From positions 1 to 45,148 of the forward strand of contig CAZWMS010000008.1 in the NCBI GenBank assembly GCA_964635015.1: a stretch of 45,148 bases of DNA, in the 5' to 3' direction. The notes beneath the pieces were generated by a model. The model was not told the origin of the DNA. It did not search any database and saw nothing but the letters and a program-made list of their open reading frames with translations. Position numbers and translations under genes: made by a program. Shown piece by piece: positions 8,501 through 15,641 of the stretch (position 1 is the first letter of the stretch; every line of letters begins with the position of its first letter). This DNA comes from CAJWPI01 sp964635015. Lineage in GTDB: Bacteria; Pseudomonadota; Gammaproteobacteria; Magnimaribacterales; Magnimaribacteraceae.

Positions 8501-9106
8501 CAAATCTAAAAGAGTTTTTTTAGCATTTTGATTTCTTTTATTGTTTATATACTTCTTTTTCGTAATTATTTGCTTCAAATCATTCAAAGCATTTTGAAAG
8601 TCATCATTTAATACCAGAAAGTCAAAATCTTTTCCCTTAGCTATTTCTTGTCTGGCCATAGACAATCTTTTTTCTATTATTTTTTGGGAATCTTGACTTC
8701 TTTTATTCAACCTTTTCTTCAGTTGTTTCATAGAAGGGGGTATTATAAAAATACTAATTGAATCAGGATAAGTTGATTTTACTTGAGCAGCCCCCTGACA
8801 ATCTAGTTCAAGTATTACCTGCACACCACTTTCAATTTGGTTTTCTACCCATTTTCTACCAGTGCCGTATAGATTTCCAAAAACTAACGCTTCTTCTAGA
8901 AATTCCTTCTTTTCTTTCATTATTAAGAATTCTTTTTTACTTATAAAGAAGTAAGAATTACCTTCTATTTCATCTCCTCTTTTCTTTCTTGTTGTAAAAG
9001 AAATACTTAATTTAATCTTTCTATTTAAGGACTCTTTGAGTAAGGCTGAAATAAGGGAGGTTTTCCCAGCTCCAGAAGGTGCAGCAATTACAATTAAACC
9101 TATCAT
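8492..9106 (-). CDS. gmk: Guanylate kinase
   Basis: Phosphorylates GMP to GDP with ATP; the pathway feeds GTP, dGTP and (p)ppGpp. It has 204 residues. The P-loop APSGAGKTS occupies residues 9-17. Other motifs are SFTTRKKRGDEIEGNSYFF (GMP-binding), EALVFGNLYGT, ILELDCQGAAQVK and FIIPPSMKQLKKRL. Residues 196-204 run past the typical end by a few positions. It is the first gene of the minus-strand group with rpoZ and spoT and is divergent from pyrE across 93 bases. Confidence 0.97.
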   Translation of the reverse strand: MIGLIVIAAPSGAGKTSLISALLKESLNRKIKLSISFTTRKKRGDEIEGNSYFFISKKEFLIMKEKKEFLEEALVFGNLYGTGRKWVENQIESGVQVILELDCQGAAQVKSTYPDSISIFIIPPSMKQLKKRLNKRSQDSQKIIEKRLSMARQEIAKGKDFDFLVLNDDFQNALNDLKQIITKKKYINNKRNQNAKKTLLDLLN

Positions 9107-9199
9107 TTTTTTATAATAATTGAGGTTATTCTAGGATTAATACTATTACAATAGTTAACTGGCATAAATTGGAGATAAGAATACAATTGTTTTAATTAA
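9107..9199. promoter_or_regulatory. Divergent gmk/pyrE promoter region
   Basis: A 93-base AT-rich spacer between divergent starts, so it should hold promoters for both directions. The best plus-strand candidates for pyrE are TTGAGG (9120-9125) with TATTAC (9144-9149), 18-base spacing; TACAAT at 9147-9152 is a better -10 but sits 21 bases away. For gmk I see only weak boxes. No Shine-Dalgarno precedes pyrE and no pyrE-type attenuator hairpin is evident. Confidence 0.3.
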
Positions 9200-9829
9200 A
9201 TGAAAGAGCATCAAATAAAATTTTTAAATATGGCCATTGAAGTAAATGCTCTTATGTTTGGTAATTTTACTCTTAAATCAGGCAGAAAGAGTCCCTATTT
9301 CTTTAATATAACCTCTTTTATACAGTCAGGTCGCCTATCAGATTTAGCTGATTTATATGTTAGAGAAATAATAAATAACCAAATAAATTATGATGTAATC
9401 TTTGGACCTGCCTACAAAGGAATACCATTAGCTTCTGCAGTTTCGGTAGCTTTGAGCAGAGAACAATCTAGACCTGTCCCAGTTTGCTTTGATAGGAAGG
9501 AGGAAAAGGTACATGGTGAGGGCGGTAAGTTAGTGGGTTCTATAGAAAACAAAAACGTCCTAATTATCGATGATGTTCTAACTGCAGGTACAGCTCTTAA
9601 TAATTCAATAAGATTAATTAAAGAGGCAAAAGGTTCTGTATCAGCAGCTATTGTAGCCCTAGATAGGCAGGAATTGGAAGACAACAAGAGGGTAAGTAGT
9701 AGTTTAAGGGAAGAATTAAATATTCCAATTTATTCTATTTCAAATTTAGACAACTTAATTGATTTTTTAGAGAGATCTGATGGTAAAAAGAAAATAGCAA
9801 CAAAATTAAAATCCTTATTAATAAATTAA
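9200..9829 (+). CDS. pyrE: Orotate phosphoribosyltransferase
   Basis: Fifth step of UMP synthesis: orotate plus PRPP to orotidine 5'-phosphate. It has 209 residues. Motifs: LMFGNFTLKSGRKSPYFFN near the N terminus, FGPAYKGIPLA, the catalytic flexible loop FDRKEEKVHGEGG (dimer-contributed), and the PRPP-binding VLIIDDVLTAGTAL. It begins a plus-strand group with ribE 3 bases downstream. In E. coli pyrE is also near gmk-rpoZ-spoT, so the location is conserved. Confidence 0.96.
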   Translation: MKEHQIKFLNMAIEVNALMFGNFTLKSGRKSPYFFNITSFIQSGRLSDLADLYVREIINNQINYDVIFGPAYKGIPLASAVSVALSREQSRPVPVCFDRKEEKVHGEGGKLVGSIENKNVLIIDDVLTAGTALNNSIRLIKEAKGSVSAAIVALDRQELEDNKRVSSSLREELNIPIYSISNLDNLIDFLERSDGKKKIATKLKSLLIN

Positions 9830-9832
9830 GAA

Positions 9833-10399
9833 ATGTTTACTGGTATAGTTCAAGCTCAAGGCGAGGTATCAAAGAAGACGACTACTAGACATGGAGAGAG
9901 TTTAGAAATTACTGTACCAAAGAGCTTCAAAAGGGGATTAATAAGGGGGGCGAGCGTATCTGTCAATGGAGTTTGCCTAACTGTTATTAAGCATGAAAAA
10001 GAACAGATAACATTCGACGTGATTAAAGAGACATTAAGAACAACAAACCTCAGTGATGTTAGAAAGACGACCAAGGTAAATATAGAAAGATCTTTGAAAG
10101 TTGGAGATGAGGTAGGTGGGCATATCTTATCTGGACATATTTGCTGTGCATGCAAAGCTACTGTAGAAACTAAAGATGGAGAGGTTGAAATTGTGGTTGA
10201 TAAACCAAGGGTCTGGGGAGAACATATAACTCTAAAGGGCTATGTAGCTTTAAATGGAGTAAGCTTGACTGTTGGTAAGGTAACCGAGAAAAATTTTTCA
10301 ACATTTCTAATTCCTGAAACTATAGAATCTACAAACCTTCTTTCTGTACAAAAGGGTGCAACACTTAATTTAGAAATAGATCAAAAAAAAGCGTTGTAG
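9833..10399 (+). CDS. ribE: Riboflavin synthase, alpha subunit
   Basis: Dismutates two 6,7-dimethyl-8-ribityllumazine molecules to riboflavin and a pyrimidine. It begins with the family hallmark MFTGIVQAQGEV and contains two repeated lumazine-binding domains: SVNGVCLTV near residue 42-50 with the following VGGHILSGHI, and VALNGVSLTVGKV near 139-151. At 188 residues it is shorter than E. coli RibC (213) but both barrels look complete. It is 3 bases after pyrE and no FMN riboswitch fits upstream, so it is probably expressed with pyrE. Some databases use ribC for the same protein. Confidence 0.96.
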   Translation: MFTGIVQAQGEVSKKTTTRHGESLEITVPKSFKRGLIRGASVSVNGVCLTVIKHEKEQITFDVIKETLRTTNLSDVRKTTKVNIERSLKVGDEVGGHILSGHICCACKATVETKDGEVEIVVDKPRVWGEHITLKGYVALNGVSLTVGKVTEKNFSTFLIPETIESTNLLSVQKGATLNLEIDQKKAL

Positions 10400-10423
10400 T
10401 TTAAAGAGAAATTTGGAGCTTAA

Positions 10424-11812
10424 ATGAAAAAACTACTTTTTATTATTTTTTATGGATTCTGCTTTTCCTATTCTTTGGGTACAGAAGGAAATAAATCATT
10501 TATATCAACATACGAACCAGAAAATAGCGGTGATTTCTTTATTGAAAATACCAGGATTCTGACTGGGACTGGAGAAGAGATAATTAAGGGAAGTATTTTC
10601 ATATCTAAAAATAAAATAAAAGCAATTGGGAAGAATTTAATAAAACCCGATGGTATAAAGACAATCAATGCAGAAGGAAAGTGGGTTACTCCTGGAATAA
10701 TTGATATTCATTCTCACATGGGCGTTTATTCAGCCCCAGGTCTTAGATCAAGTTCAGATGGTAATGAGGCCACAAGTCCAGTTACTGCTCATGTTTGGGC
10801 TGAGCACTCTGTATGGACTCAAGACCCACAAATGCCTTTAGCCCTGAAAGGGGGCATTACAACTTTTCATGTGTTACCGGGTTCAGCTAATTTGATAGGC
10901 GGAAGGGGAGTAACCTTAAAAAATGTCTGGTCAAAAACAGTCCAGGGGATGAAATTTCCCGGTGCACCCTATACCTTAAAAATGGCATGCGGAGAAAATC
11001 CTAAGAGGGTTTATGGAAGTAGAAAAAGAGAGCCTTCTACACGCATGGGTAACGTAGCTGGTTATAGAAAGGCTTGGATAAGAGCACAAGGTTATCGCAA
11101 TAAATTATTAGAATATGGCTCAAAGTCTGTTGAGGCCAAAGAACTAGAATATGCCCCCACAAGAGATTTAGAACTAGAAACACTAGTTGGAGTTTTAGAA
11201 GGAAGAATATTAGTACAGAACCATTGTTATAGGGGCGAAGAAATGGCAGTTATGCTAGATATTGCTAAAGAATTTAACTATAAAGTTACTACTTTTCATC
11301 ATGCTATAGAAGCTTACAAGGTAGCAGACATGCTAGCTAAAAATCATGTTTGTGCAGCAATGTGGGCTGATTGGTGGGGCTTTAAACATGAAGCTTTTGA
11401 TATGGTTTGGGAGAATGCTGCAATTGTAGATCAAGCTAATGGAAAGAAGGGCTGTGCAATAATACATTCTGACTCCTCAGTGGGCATTCAAAGACTTAAT
11501 CAGGAGGCAGCTAAAGCTATGGCTGCAGGAAATAGGTCGGGTTTTAATATTACCAAATCAAGAGCAATTAAATGGATAACTTTTAATCCTGCAAAAGCTT
11601 TGGGTATTTCAGATAAGGTAGGATCTTTAGAGCCAGGAAAAATAGCAGATATTGTAATATGGAATGGAGACCCCTTCAGCGTATACTCACGAACCGAGAA
11701 AGTATTTGTTGATGGTTTACTTCTATACGATCATGAAGATTCATCGACACCTAAAGCAACAGACTTTGAATTAGGCATTATAAATTCTCAAGAACAGAGG
11801 TTAAGAAAATGA
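10424..11812 (+). CDS. Exported amidohydrolase, metal site intact
   Basis: Imidazolonepropionase-like amidohydrolase of 462 residues with a Sec-type signal (MKKLLFIIFYGFCFSYSLG), so probably periplasmic. The composite N-terminal domain leads into TPGIIDIHSHMG, with the metal-binding H96-S-H98. Other candidate ligands: H267 in VQNHC, H292/H293 in TFHHAIEA, and D350 in IIHSDSS. GGITTFHVLPGSANLIGGRG (143-162) is a strong subfamily mark. The C-terminal KVGSLEPGKIADIVIWNGDP closes the beta-sandwich. The substrate is unknown; relatives include cyclic amidases and dipeptidases. A Shine-Dalgarno GGAG lies 5 bases before the ATG. The stop overlaps the next amidohydrolase by 4 bases. Confidence 0.9.
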   Translation: MKKLLFIIFYGFCFSYSLGTEGNKSFISTYEPENSGDFFIENTRILTGTGEEIIKGSIFISKNKIKAIGKNLIKPDGIKTINAEGKWVTPGIIDIHSHMGVYSAPGLRSSSDGNEATSPVTAHVWAEHSVWTQDPQMPLALKGGITTFHVLPGSANLIGGRGVTLKNVWSKTVQGMKFPGAPYTLKMACGENPKRVYGSRKREPSTRMGNVAGYRKAWIRAQGYRNKLLEYGSKSVEAKELEYAPTRDLELETLVGVLEGRILVQNHCYRGEEMAVMLDIAKEFNYKVTTFHHAIEAYKVADMLAKNHVCAAMWADWWGFKHEAFDMVWENAAIVDQANGKKGCAIIHSDSSVGIQRLNQEAAKAMAAGNRSGFNITKSRAIKWITFNPAKALGISDKVGSLEPGKIADIVIWNGDPFSVYSRTEKVFVDGLLLYDHEDSSTPKATDFELGIINSQEQRLRK

Positions 11813-13011
11813 ATAATAAGATTCTTATTTATTTAATCGCCTTACTTCTAAGTCTTAATTGCTTATCAGAAGAAATTCTCCTCAAAAATGCAACAATACA
11901 TACTGCAACTAATCAGGGTAGTTTAGAAAATTCAGACATTCTTATTAGAGATGGATATATAGTAAGGATAGGAGAGAACATTTCCTCTTCATCCGCTATA
12001 GTCGTGAACCTTTCAGGAAAAGAAGTATCACCCGGCCTGATAGCGCCTCTTTCTCAACTGGGAATAGTTGAAATTGGTCTTGTTCCCGAAACAAGAGATG
12101 ACACATCTAATATATACTCAGCAGGTTTAAGTATAGATTCAGCCTTTAATCCTTCTTCAACTCTAATTCCTTACAATTTGACAGGAGGGGTGACTTTAAC
12201 TCTAACTTCACCAAGTTCATCAGGCCTTTTTTCTGGTATGACCTCTGTTTTTTCTCTATCAGGCTCTCTAGAAGAAAGTCTAGTAGCTTCTAACATTGCT
12301 TTAAGTGCAAACATAAGTGGTGGAGAAGATTCTAAAGCTGCAAAAATTCTTCTTCTAGAAGACTCATTAGACATAGCATCTTCAATGTGGAGGGCTTGGT
12401 CCCCATTACCAAAAAATTCATATTATTCCCTTAGGGACTTGAGGGCTATAAAAAGAGTTTTGAAAAGAGAGATTCCACTAGTAGTCAAGGCAAATAGGGC
12501 TTCTGACATACTAGCTTTAATAGATTTATCCAAAAGAAAGAATATAGATCTAGTAATATTTGGTGCAGCTGAAGGCTGGAGAGTAGCTCGGCAAATAGCT
12601 TCTGCAAAAGTACCTGTCATTATCCAGCCTATTGATAATATTCCTCATTCTTTTAATGAATTGGGAGCAAGACTAGATAATGCTTCCCTTCTACATTCTG
12701 AAGGAGTAAAAATCTTAATCAGCTCTCATGAAACTCATAATTCTTACTTAAGCAGACAAGGAGCTGGTATAGCAGTTTCTTATGGCTTGCCATGGAATGA
12801 GGCTTTAAAAGGACTTACAAAAAATATTTCAGAAGTATTTAAATTAAACAAAAGAGGTGCTATCCAAGAAGGATATATAGCTGACATAATAATTTGGGAT
12901 GGTGACCCCTTAGAAGTAACTTCATTTGTTGATGGAGTTTATTTATCAGGAAAAAAATATCCCGTAGAGAATAGATCTATGAGATTAAAAGAAAGATACT
13001 TAATTAAGTAA
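11809..13011 (+). CDS. Exported amidohydrolase paralogue lacking the HxH metal site
   Basis: A 400-residue partner of the preceding amidohydrolase with its own hydrophobic signal (residues 1-20). It keeps the family ends: ILLKNATIHTATNQGSLENSDILIRDG at the N terminus and GYIADIIIWDGDPLEV at the C terminus. Where the family has GxxDxHxH it reads GLIAPLSQLG (76-85), so both strand-1 His are absent; near the C-terminal metal Asp it reads SSHETHN. It is therefore probably non-catalytic or differently metallated. Coupling through a 4-base overlap with the intact enzyme suggests a hetero-oligomer or accessory role; that is inference. It is not a broken gene: the frame is open and the rest of the fold looks conserved. 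Confidence 0.85.
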   Translation: MNNKILIYLIALLLSLNCLSEEILLKNATIHTATNQGSLENSDILIRDGYIVRIGENISSSSAIVVNLSGKEVSPGLIAPLSQLGIVEIGLVPETRDDTSNIYSAGLSIDSAFNPSSTLIPYNLTGGVTLTLTSPSSSGLFSGMTSVFSLSGSLEESLVASNIALSANISGGEDSKAAKILLLEDSLDIASSMWRAWSPLPKNSYYSLRDLRAIKRVLKREIPLVVKANRASDILALIDLSKRKNIDLVIFGAAEGWRVARQIASAKVPVIIQPIDNIPHSFNELGARLDNASLLHSEGVKILISSHETHNSYLSRQGAGIAVSYGLPWNEALKGLTKNISEVFKLNKRGAIQEGYIADIIIWDGDPLEVTSFVDGVYLSGKKYPVENRSMRLKERYLIK

Positions 13012-13030
13012 TTTATTTATTTATTTATTT
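13011..13030. repeat. (ATTT)5 tetranucleotide repeat at a convergent junction
   Basis: Five perfect ATTT units. They span the last base of the amidohydrolase stop, the 9-base spacer and the final codons and stop of yqeY (read as AAATAAATAA on the minus strand). A change in unit number would alter only the last few residues of YqeY. Confidence 0.9.
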
Positions 13031-13476
13031 AGGCTTTTCTTTACCACTTTACTTACCACAGCCATATCAGCTTTTCCTAGAAGGTTAAACTTTAAAGACC
13101 CCATTACTTTTCCCATGTCTTGAGGGCTACTAGCACCCTCTCTAATAATAGTTTCCCTTACGATCTCTGTTATCTCTTCTTCTGATATTTGTTCTGGCAG
13201 GAATTCTGTAAGAATTTTAATTTCCCGTTCTTCTTTCTCAGCCAACTCATCTCTGTCCGCAGATCTAAATTGATTAGATGAGTCTTTTCTCTGCTTTATC
13301 ATCTTTTGGATAATAGAGATTATATTTTCTCCATTTAAATCTGCTTGTTTATCAATTTCTTCTTTTTTTATTTCTGAAATTGCCATGCGAAGAGTTGTAG
13401 TTTTTTCTTTGTTACCTTTCTTCATAGAGACCTTAATTTCTTCTTGTATAAAAGATTTTAATTTGTTCTCAGTCAT
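13021..13476 (-). CDS. yqeY: GatB/YqeY domain protein
   Basis: A 151-residue helical protein with the YqeY fold, related to the tRNA-binding tail of GatB. Its cellular role is not established. Typical segments are KTTTLRMAISEIKKEEID, the EREIKILTEFLPEQISEEEI block (E-x-E-IxxLxxFLPxQ), and SPQDMGKVMGSLKFNLLGKADM near the C terminus. It is 18 bases downstream of rpsU, as in many gammaproteobacteria, where yqeY sits between rpsU and dnaG; here dnaG is elsewhere. Confidence 0.93.
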   Translation of the reverse strand: MTENKLKSFIQEEIKVSMKKGNKEKTTTLRMAISEIKKEEIDKQADLNGENIISIIQKMIKQRKDSSNQFRSADRDELAEKEEREIKILTEFLPEQISEEEITEIVRETIIREGASSPQDMGKVMGSLKFNLLGKADMAVVSKVVKKSLNK

Positions 13477-13494
13477 TTGAGGTAAGGTGGTTTT

Positions 13495-13710
13495 TTAAAA
13501 TCTTGGTGGACGACCCAAGCGGTTCTTTCTTTGAATTTTAGCTTCCCTTTTTACTGCAGCTGCAGCTTTTCTTTTTCTTGCTGCTGTAGGTTTTTCGTAG
13601 AATTCTCTTTTTCTTACCTCTGTTATAATGCCTGCCCTTTCGCACGCACGTTTAAATTTTCGAAGCCCAACATCAAAGGATTCATTTGTTTTAATATTAA
13701 TTGAGGGCAT
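13495..13710 (-). CDS. rpsU: 30S ribosomal protein S21
   Basis: Small-subunit protein near the anti-Shine-Dalgarno end of 16S rRNA, helping initiation. The start is set at the ATG at 13708-13710, giving MPSINIKTNESFDVGLRKFK and 71 residues, the standard length. A TTG at 13740 would add ten residues with no counterpart in the family and would lie upstream of the predicted transcription start. The core FKRACERAGIITEVRKREFYEKPTAARKRK, broken here as FKRACERAG and REFYEKPT, is diagnostic; the tail is basic. It is divergent from tsaD, a conserved arrangement. Confidence 0.96.
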   Translation of the reverse strand: MPSINIKTNESFDVGLRKFKRACERAGIITEVRKREFYEKPTAARKRKAAAAVKREAKIQRKNRLGRPPRF

Positions 13711-13741
13711 AAAATTGATATGACTTATAAGGTCGCGCAAT

Positions 13742-13768
13742 TCTATAGAACCACTTTTATTTTTACAA
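13742..13768 (-). promoter_or_regulatory. Putative rpsU-yqeY promoter
   Basis: Minus-strand TTGTAA (13768-13763) and TATAGA (13747-13742) with 15-base spacing; shifting the -35 by one base to TTTGTA gives 16. Transcription would start near 13735, about 25 bases before the ATG at 13710, which supports that start over the TTG at 13740. Confidence 0.4.
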
Positions 13769-13822
13769 ATACTTTATTTTTTTTTAATTGTGGAGAGAAT
13801 ATTATTATTTTAAGGGATAGAT

Positions 13823-14830
13823 ATGATTATTTTAGGGATAGAGACCTCTTGCGACGAAACAGGAGTAGCTATTTATGATGGTAAAGAAAATAAAATTCTA
13901 GCCGAAAATCTTTATAGCCAAGTTCATAAACACCTGCAATATGGAGGCGTTGTTCCAGAATTAGCCTCAAGAGACCACATAACAAAATTGTTGCCATTGG
14001 TCTCAATGACTATCAAACAATCCAGATTAGAAATAAAAGACATTGATGGCATAGCTTTTACAGCAGGACCCGGATTAAGAGGACCTCTTTTAGTTGGTTC
14101 AACATTAGCACAATCTCTTGCTTTGGGATGGGAAAAACCCTGTATTGGTATAAATCATATGGAAGCTCATTTATTAATAAATCTTTTAGAAAATCCACCT
14201 CCTGATTTTCCCTTTATAACTTTACTTATTTCAGGTGGTCATTGCCTTTTAATAGAGGCAAAAGGCATAGGTAAATATAAAGTATTGGGACAAACAAAAG
14301 ATGATGCAGTAGGAGAGGCATTTGACAAAGTAGCAAAATTACTTGGTTTAAATTATCCAGGAGGACCTGAAATAGAAAAGATTGCTAAATTAGGCAATCC
14401 CCACTCTTATAAACTTCCCAGACCAATGGCTAAAGGAGAAAATTTAGACTTTAGTTTTAGTGGTTTGAAAACTGCAGTTTTCTACATAACAAGAGAACAG
14501 GGGGAGCCTGTGAAAAGAAGGTTTAAAGCAGATTTAGCAGCCTCTTTTCAACTAGCAGTTTCAGATATTTTAGTATGGAAATGCAGAAAAGCCTTGTTAA
14601 AAAATGGATTAAATCAACTGGTTGTAGGAGGAGGGGTAGCTTCGAATGCATTTATACGAAAAAAACTAGATGAAGATTTAGATGGAATTGATCTTTATTT
14701 TCCCAAATTATCTAGGTGTACAGATAACGGTGCTATGGTAGCTGTAGCAGGATATTACCGCTTTAAAGACCCTAGATATAAAAATAGTTTATTCAAAGTA
14801 AAATCTAGATGGGAGCTGGATAGGGTATAG
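13823..14830 (+). CDS. tsaD: tRNA N6-adenosine threonylcarbamoyltransferase
   Basis: Catalytic subunit of the t6A-37 tRNA modification enzyme, transferring threonylcarbamoyl from TC-AMP with TsaB/TsaE. It has 335 residues. It opens with ILGIETSCDETGVAIYD; metal-binding histidines sit in INHMEAHL, and LLISGGHCLLIE, GEAFDKVAKLLGL, YPGGPEIEK and VVGGGVASN follow in family order, with the terminal TDNGAMVAVAG. The ATG has a good Shine-Dalgarno (AAGGGA). It heads tsaD-folB-folK and is divergent from rpsU, both conserved. Confidence 0.97.
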   Translation: MIILGIETSCDETGVAIYDGKENKILAENLYSQVHKHLQYGGVVPELASRDHITKLLPLVSMTIKQSRLEIKDIDGIAFTAGPGLRGPLLVGSTLAQSLALGWEKPCIGINHMEAHLLINLLENPPPDFPFITLLISGGHCLLIEAKGIGKYKVLGQTKDDAVGEAFDKVAKLLGLNYPGGPEIEKIAKLGNPHSYKLPRPMAKGENLDFSFSGLKTAVFYITREQGEPVKRRFKADLAASFQLAVSDILVWKCRKALLKNGLNQLVVGGGVASNAFIRKKLDEDLDGIDLYFPKLSRCTDNGAMVAVAGYYRFKDPRYKNSLFKVKSRWELDRV

Positions 14831-14836
14831 TTAATT

Positions 14837-15184
14837 ATGGACAAAATTTTTATCAAAAATTTGGAAGTTGAAACAATAATAGGTATTTTTGAATGGGAAC
14901 GAGAAGTAAAGCAGTCAGTATTTATTGATATTGAAATTGACTTAAATTTACAGAAATCAGGGGCAACAGATAAAATATCTAACTCTTTGGACTATAAGAA
15001 GATTTCAAAGAGAATTATTAATTTTATTATTGGAAGTAAATTCAAGCTTATAGAAAGTCTTGCAGATAAAATAGCTAAAATTGTTTTAAACGAATTTAAT
15101 GTAAAGAGAGTTTCAGTTTCGGTAAAGAAGCAAGGTGCTTTGAGGGGATCAGAGCTTGTAGGAGTTAATATAGTCAGACCATAG
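14837..15184 (+). CDS. folB: Dihydroneopterin aldolase
   Basis: Converts 7,8-dihydroneopterin to 6-hydroxymethyl-7,8-dihydropterin and glycolaldehyde in folate synthesis. It has 115 residues. The N-terminal IKNLEVETIIGIFEWEREVKQ carries the conserved E-x-W-E-R segment; SLDYKKISKRI and LIESLADKIAKIVL (with the active-site Glu) follow, and SVKKQGALRGSELVGV includes the catalytic Lys region. It is 6 bases after tsaD and 2 bases before folK, which uses its product. No Shine-Dalgarno is visible. Confidence 0.94.
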   Translation: MDKIFIKNLEVETIIGIFEWEREVKQSVFIDIEIDLNLQKSGATDKISNSLDYKKISKRIINFIIGSKFKLIESLADKIAKIVLNEFNVKRVSVSVKKQGALRGSELVGVNIVRP

Positions 15185-15186
15185 TT

Positions 15187-15636
15187 ATGGAAGAAGTCTA
15201 TATCGGCATAGGAAGCAACCTTGAGCCTATAAAAAATATAAAAAAGGCAAAAAAGGAACTTAAGAAATATTTTAAATGTTACTTTTCAAAGACTTATCCA
15301 TATAAATCCATGGGGTTTAAAGGGCCTGACTTTTTAAATTTAGTTGCAAAATTTTCCACTAACTTAGATTTAATAGAGGTACAAAAGATCTTTTCAAAAA
15401 TAGAAACTCTTCTTGGAAGAGGCGAAAACCAACACGGCTTCTCAAGCAGAGTAATTGATATTGATATTCTTCTGTTTGGTAATAAAGTACTCGATGAGGG
15501 GAGAAGGTCGCTGCCACACAAAAATTTAAATGATTGTAGATTTGTTCTTGAACCTCTCGTTGAGCTGTCTCCAAATGAAAACCACCCTGTTCATAAGAAA
15601 ACATTTAAAGAGATGTTAGATAATATTAACCAATAA
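15187..15636 (+). CDS. folK: 2-amino-4-hydroxy-6-hydroxymethyldihydropteridine pyrophosphokinase
   Basis: HPPK transfers pyrophosphate from ATP to 6-hydroxymethyl-dihydropterin, the step after FolB. It has 149 residues. Key segments: YIGIGSNLEPIKNI at the N terminus, FLNLVAKFST, the ATP-loop ETLLGRGENQHGFSSRVIDIDILLFG containing the conserved R-x-D-x-D Mg2+-binding Asp pair, and PHKNLNDCRFVLEPLVEL. It ends the tsaD-folB-folK unit and converges on the MFS gene with a 5-base gap. Confidence 0.95.
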   Translation: MEEVYIGIGSNLEPIKNIKKAKKELKKYFKCYFSKTYPYKSMGFKGPDFLNLVAKFSTNLDLIEVQKIFSKIETLLGRGENQHGFSSRVIDIDILLFGNKVLDEGRRSLPHKNLNDCRFVLEPLVELSPNENHPVHKKTFKEMLDNINQ

Positions 15637-15641
15637 TCTTT

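Noticed and set aside
9800..9835. FMN riboswitch before ribE
   Set aside because: Only 3 bases separate pyrE and ribE and no FMN-aptamer motif is present upstream.
13711..13740. Longer rpsU starting at TTG 13740
   Set aside because: Ten extra residues have no counterpart in S21, and the predicted transcript begins downstream of this codon.
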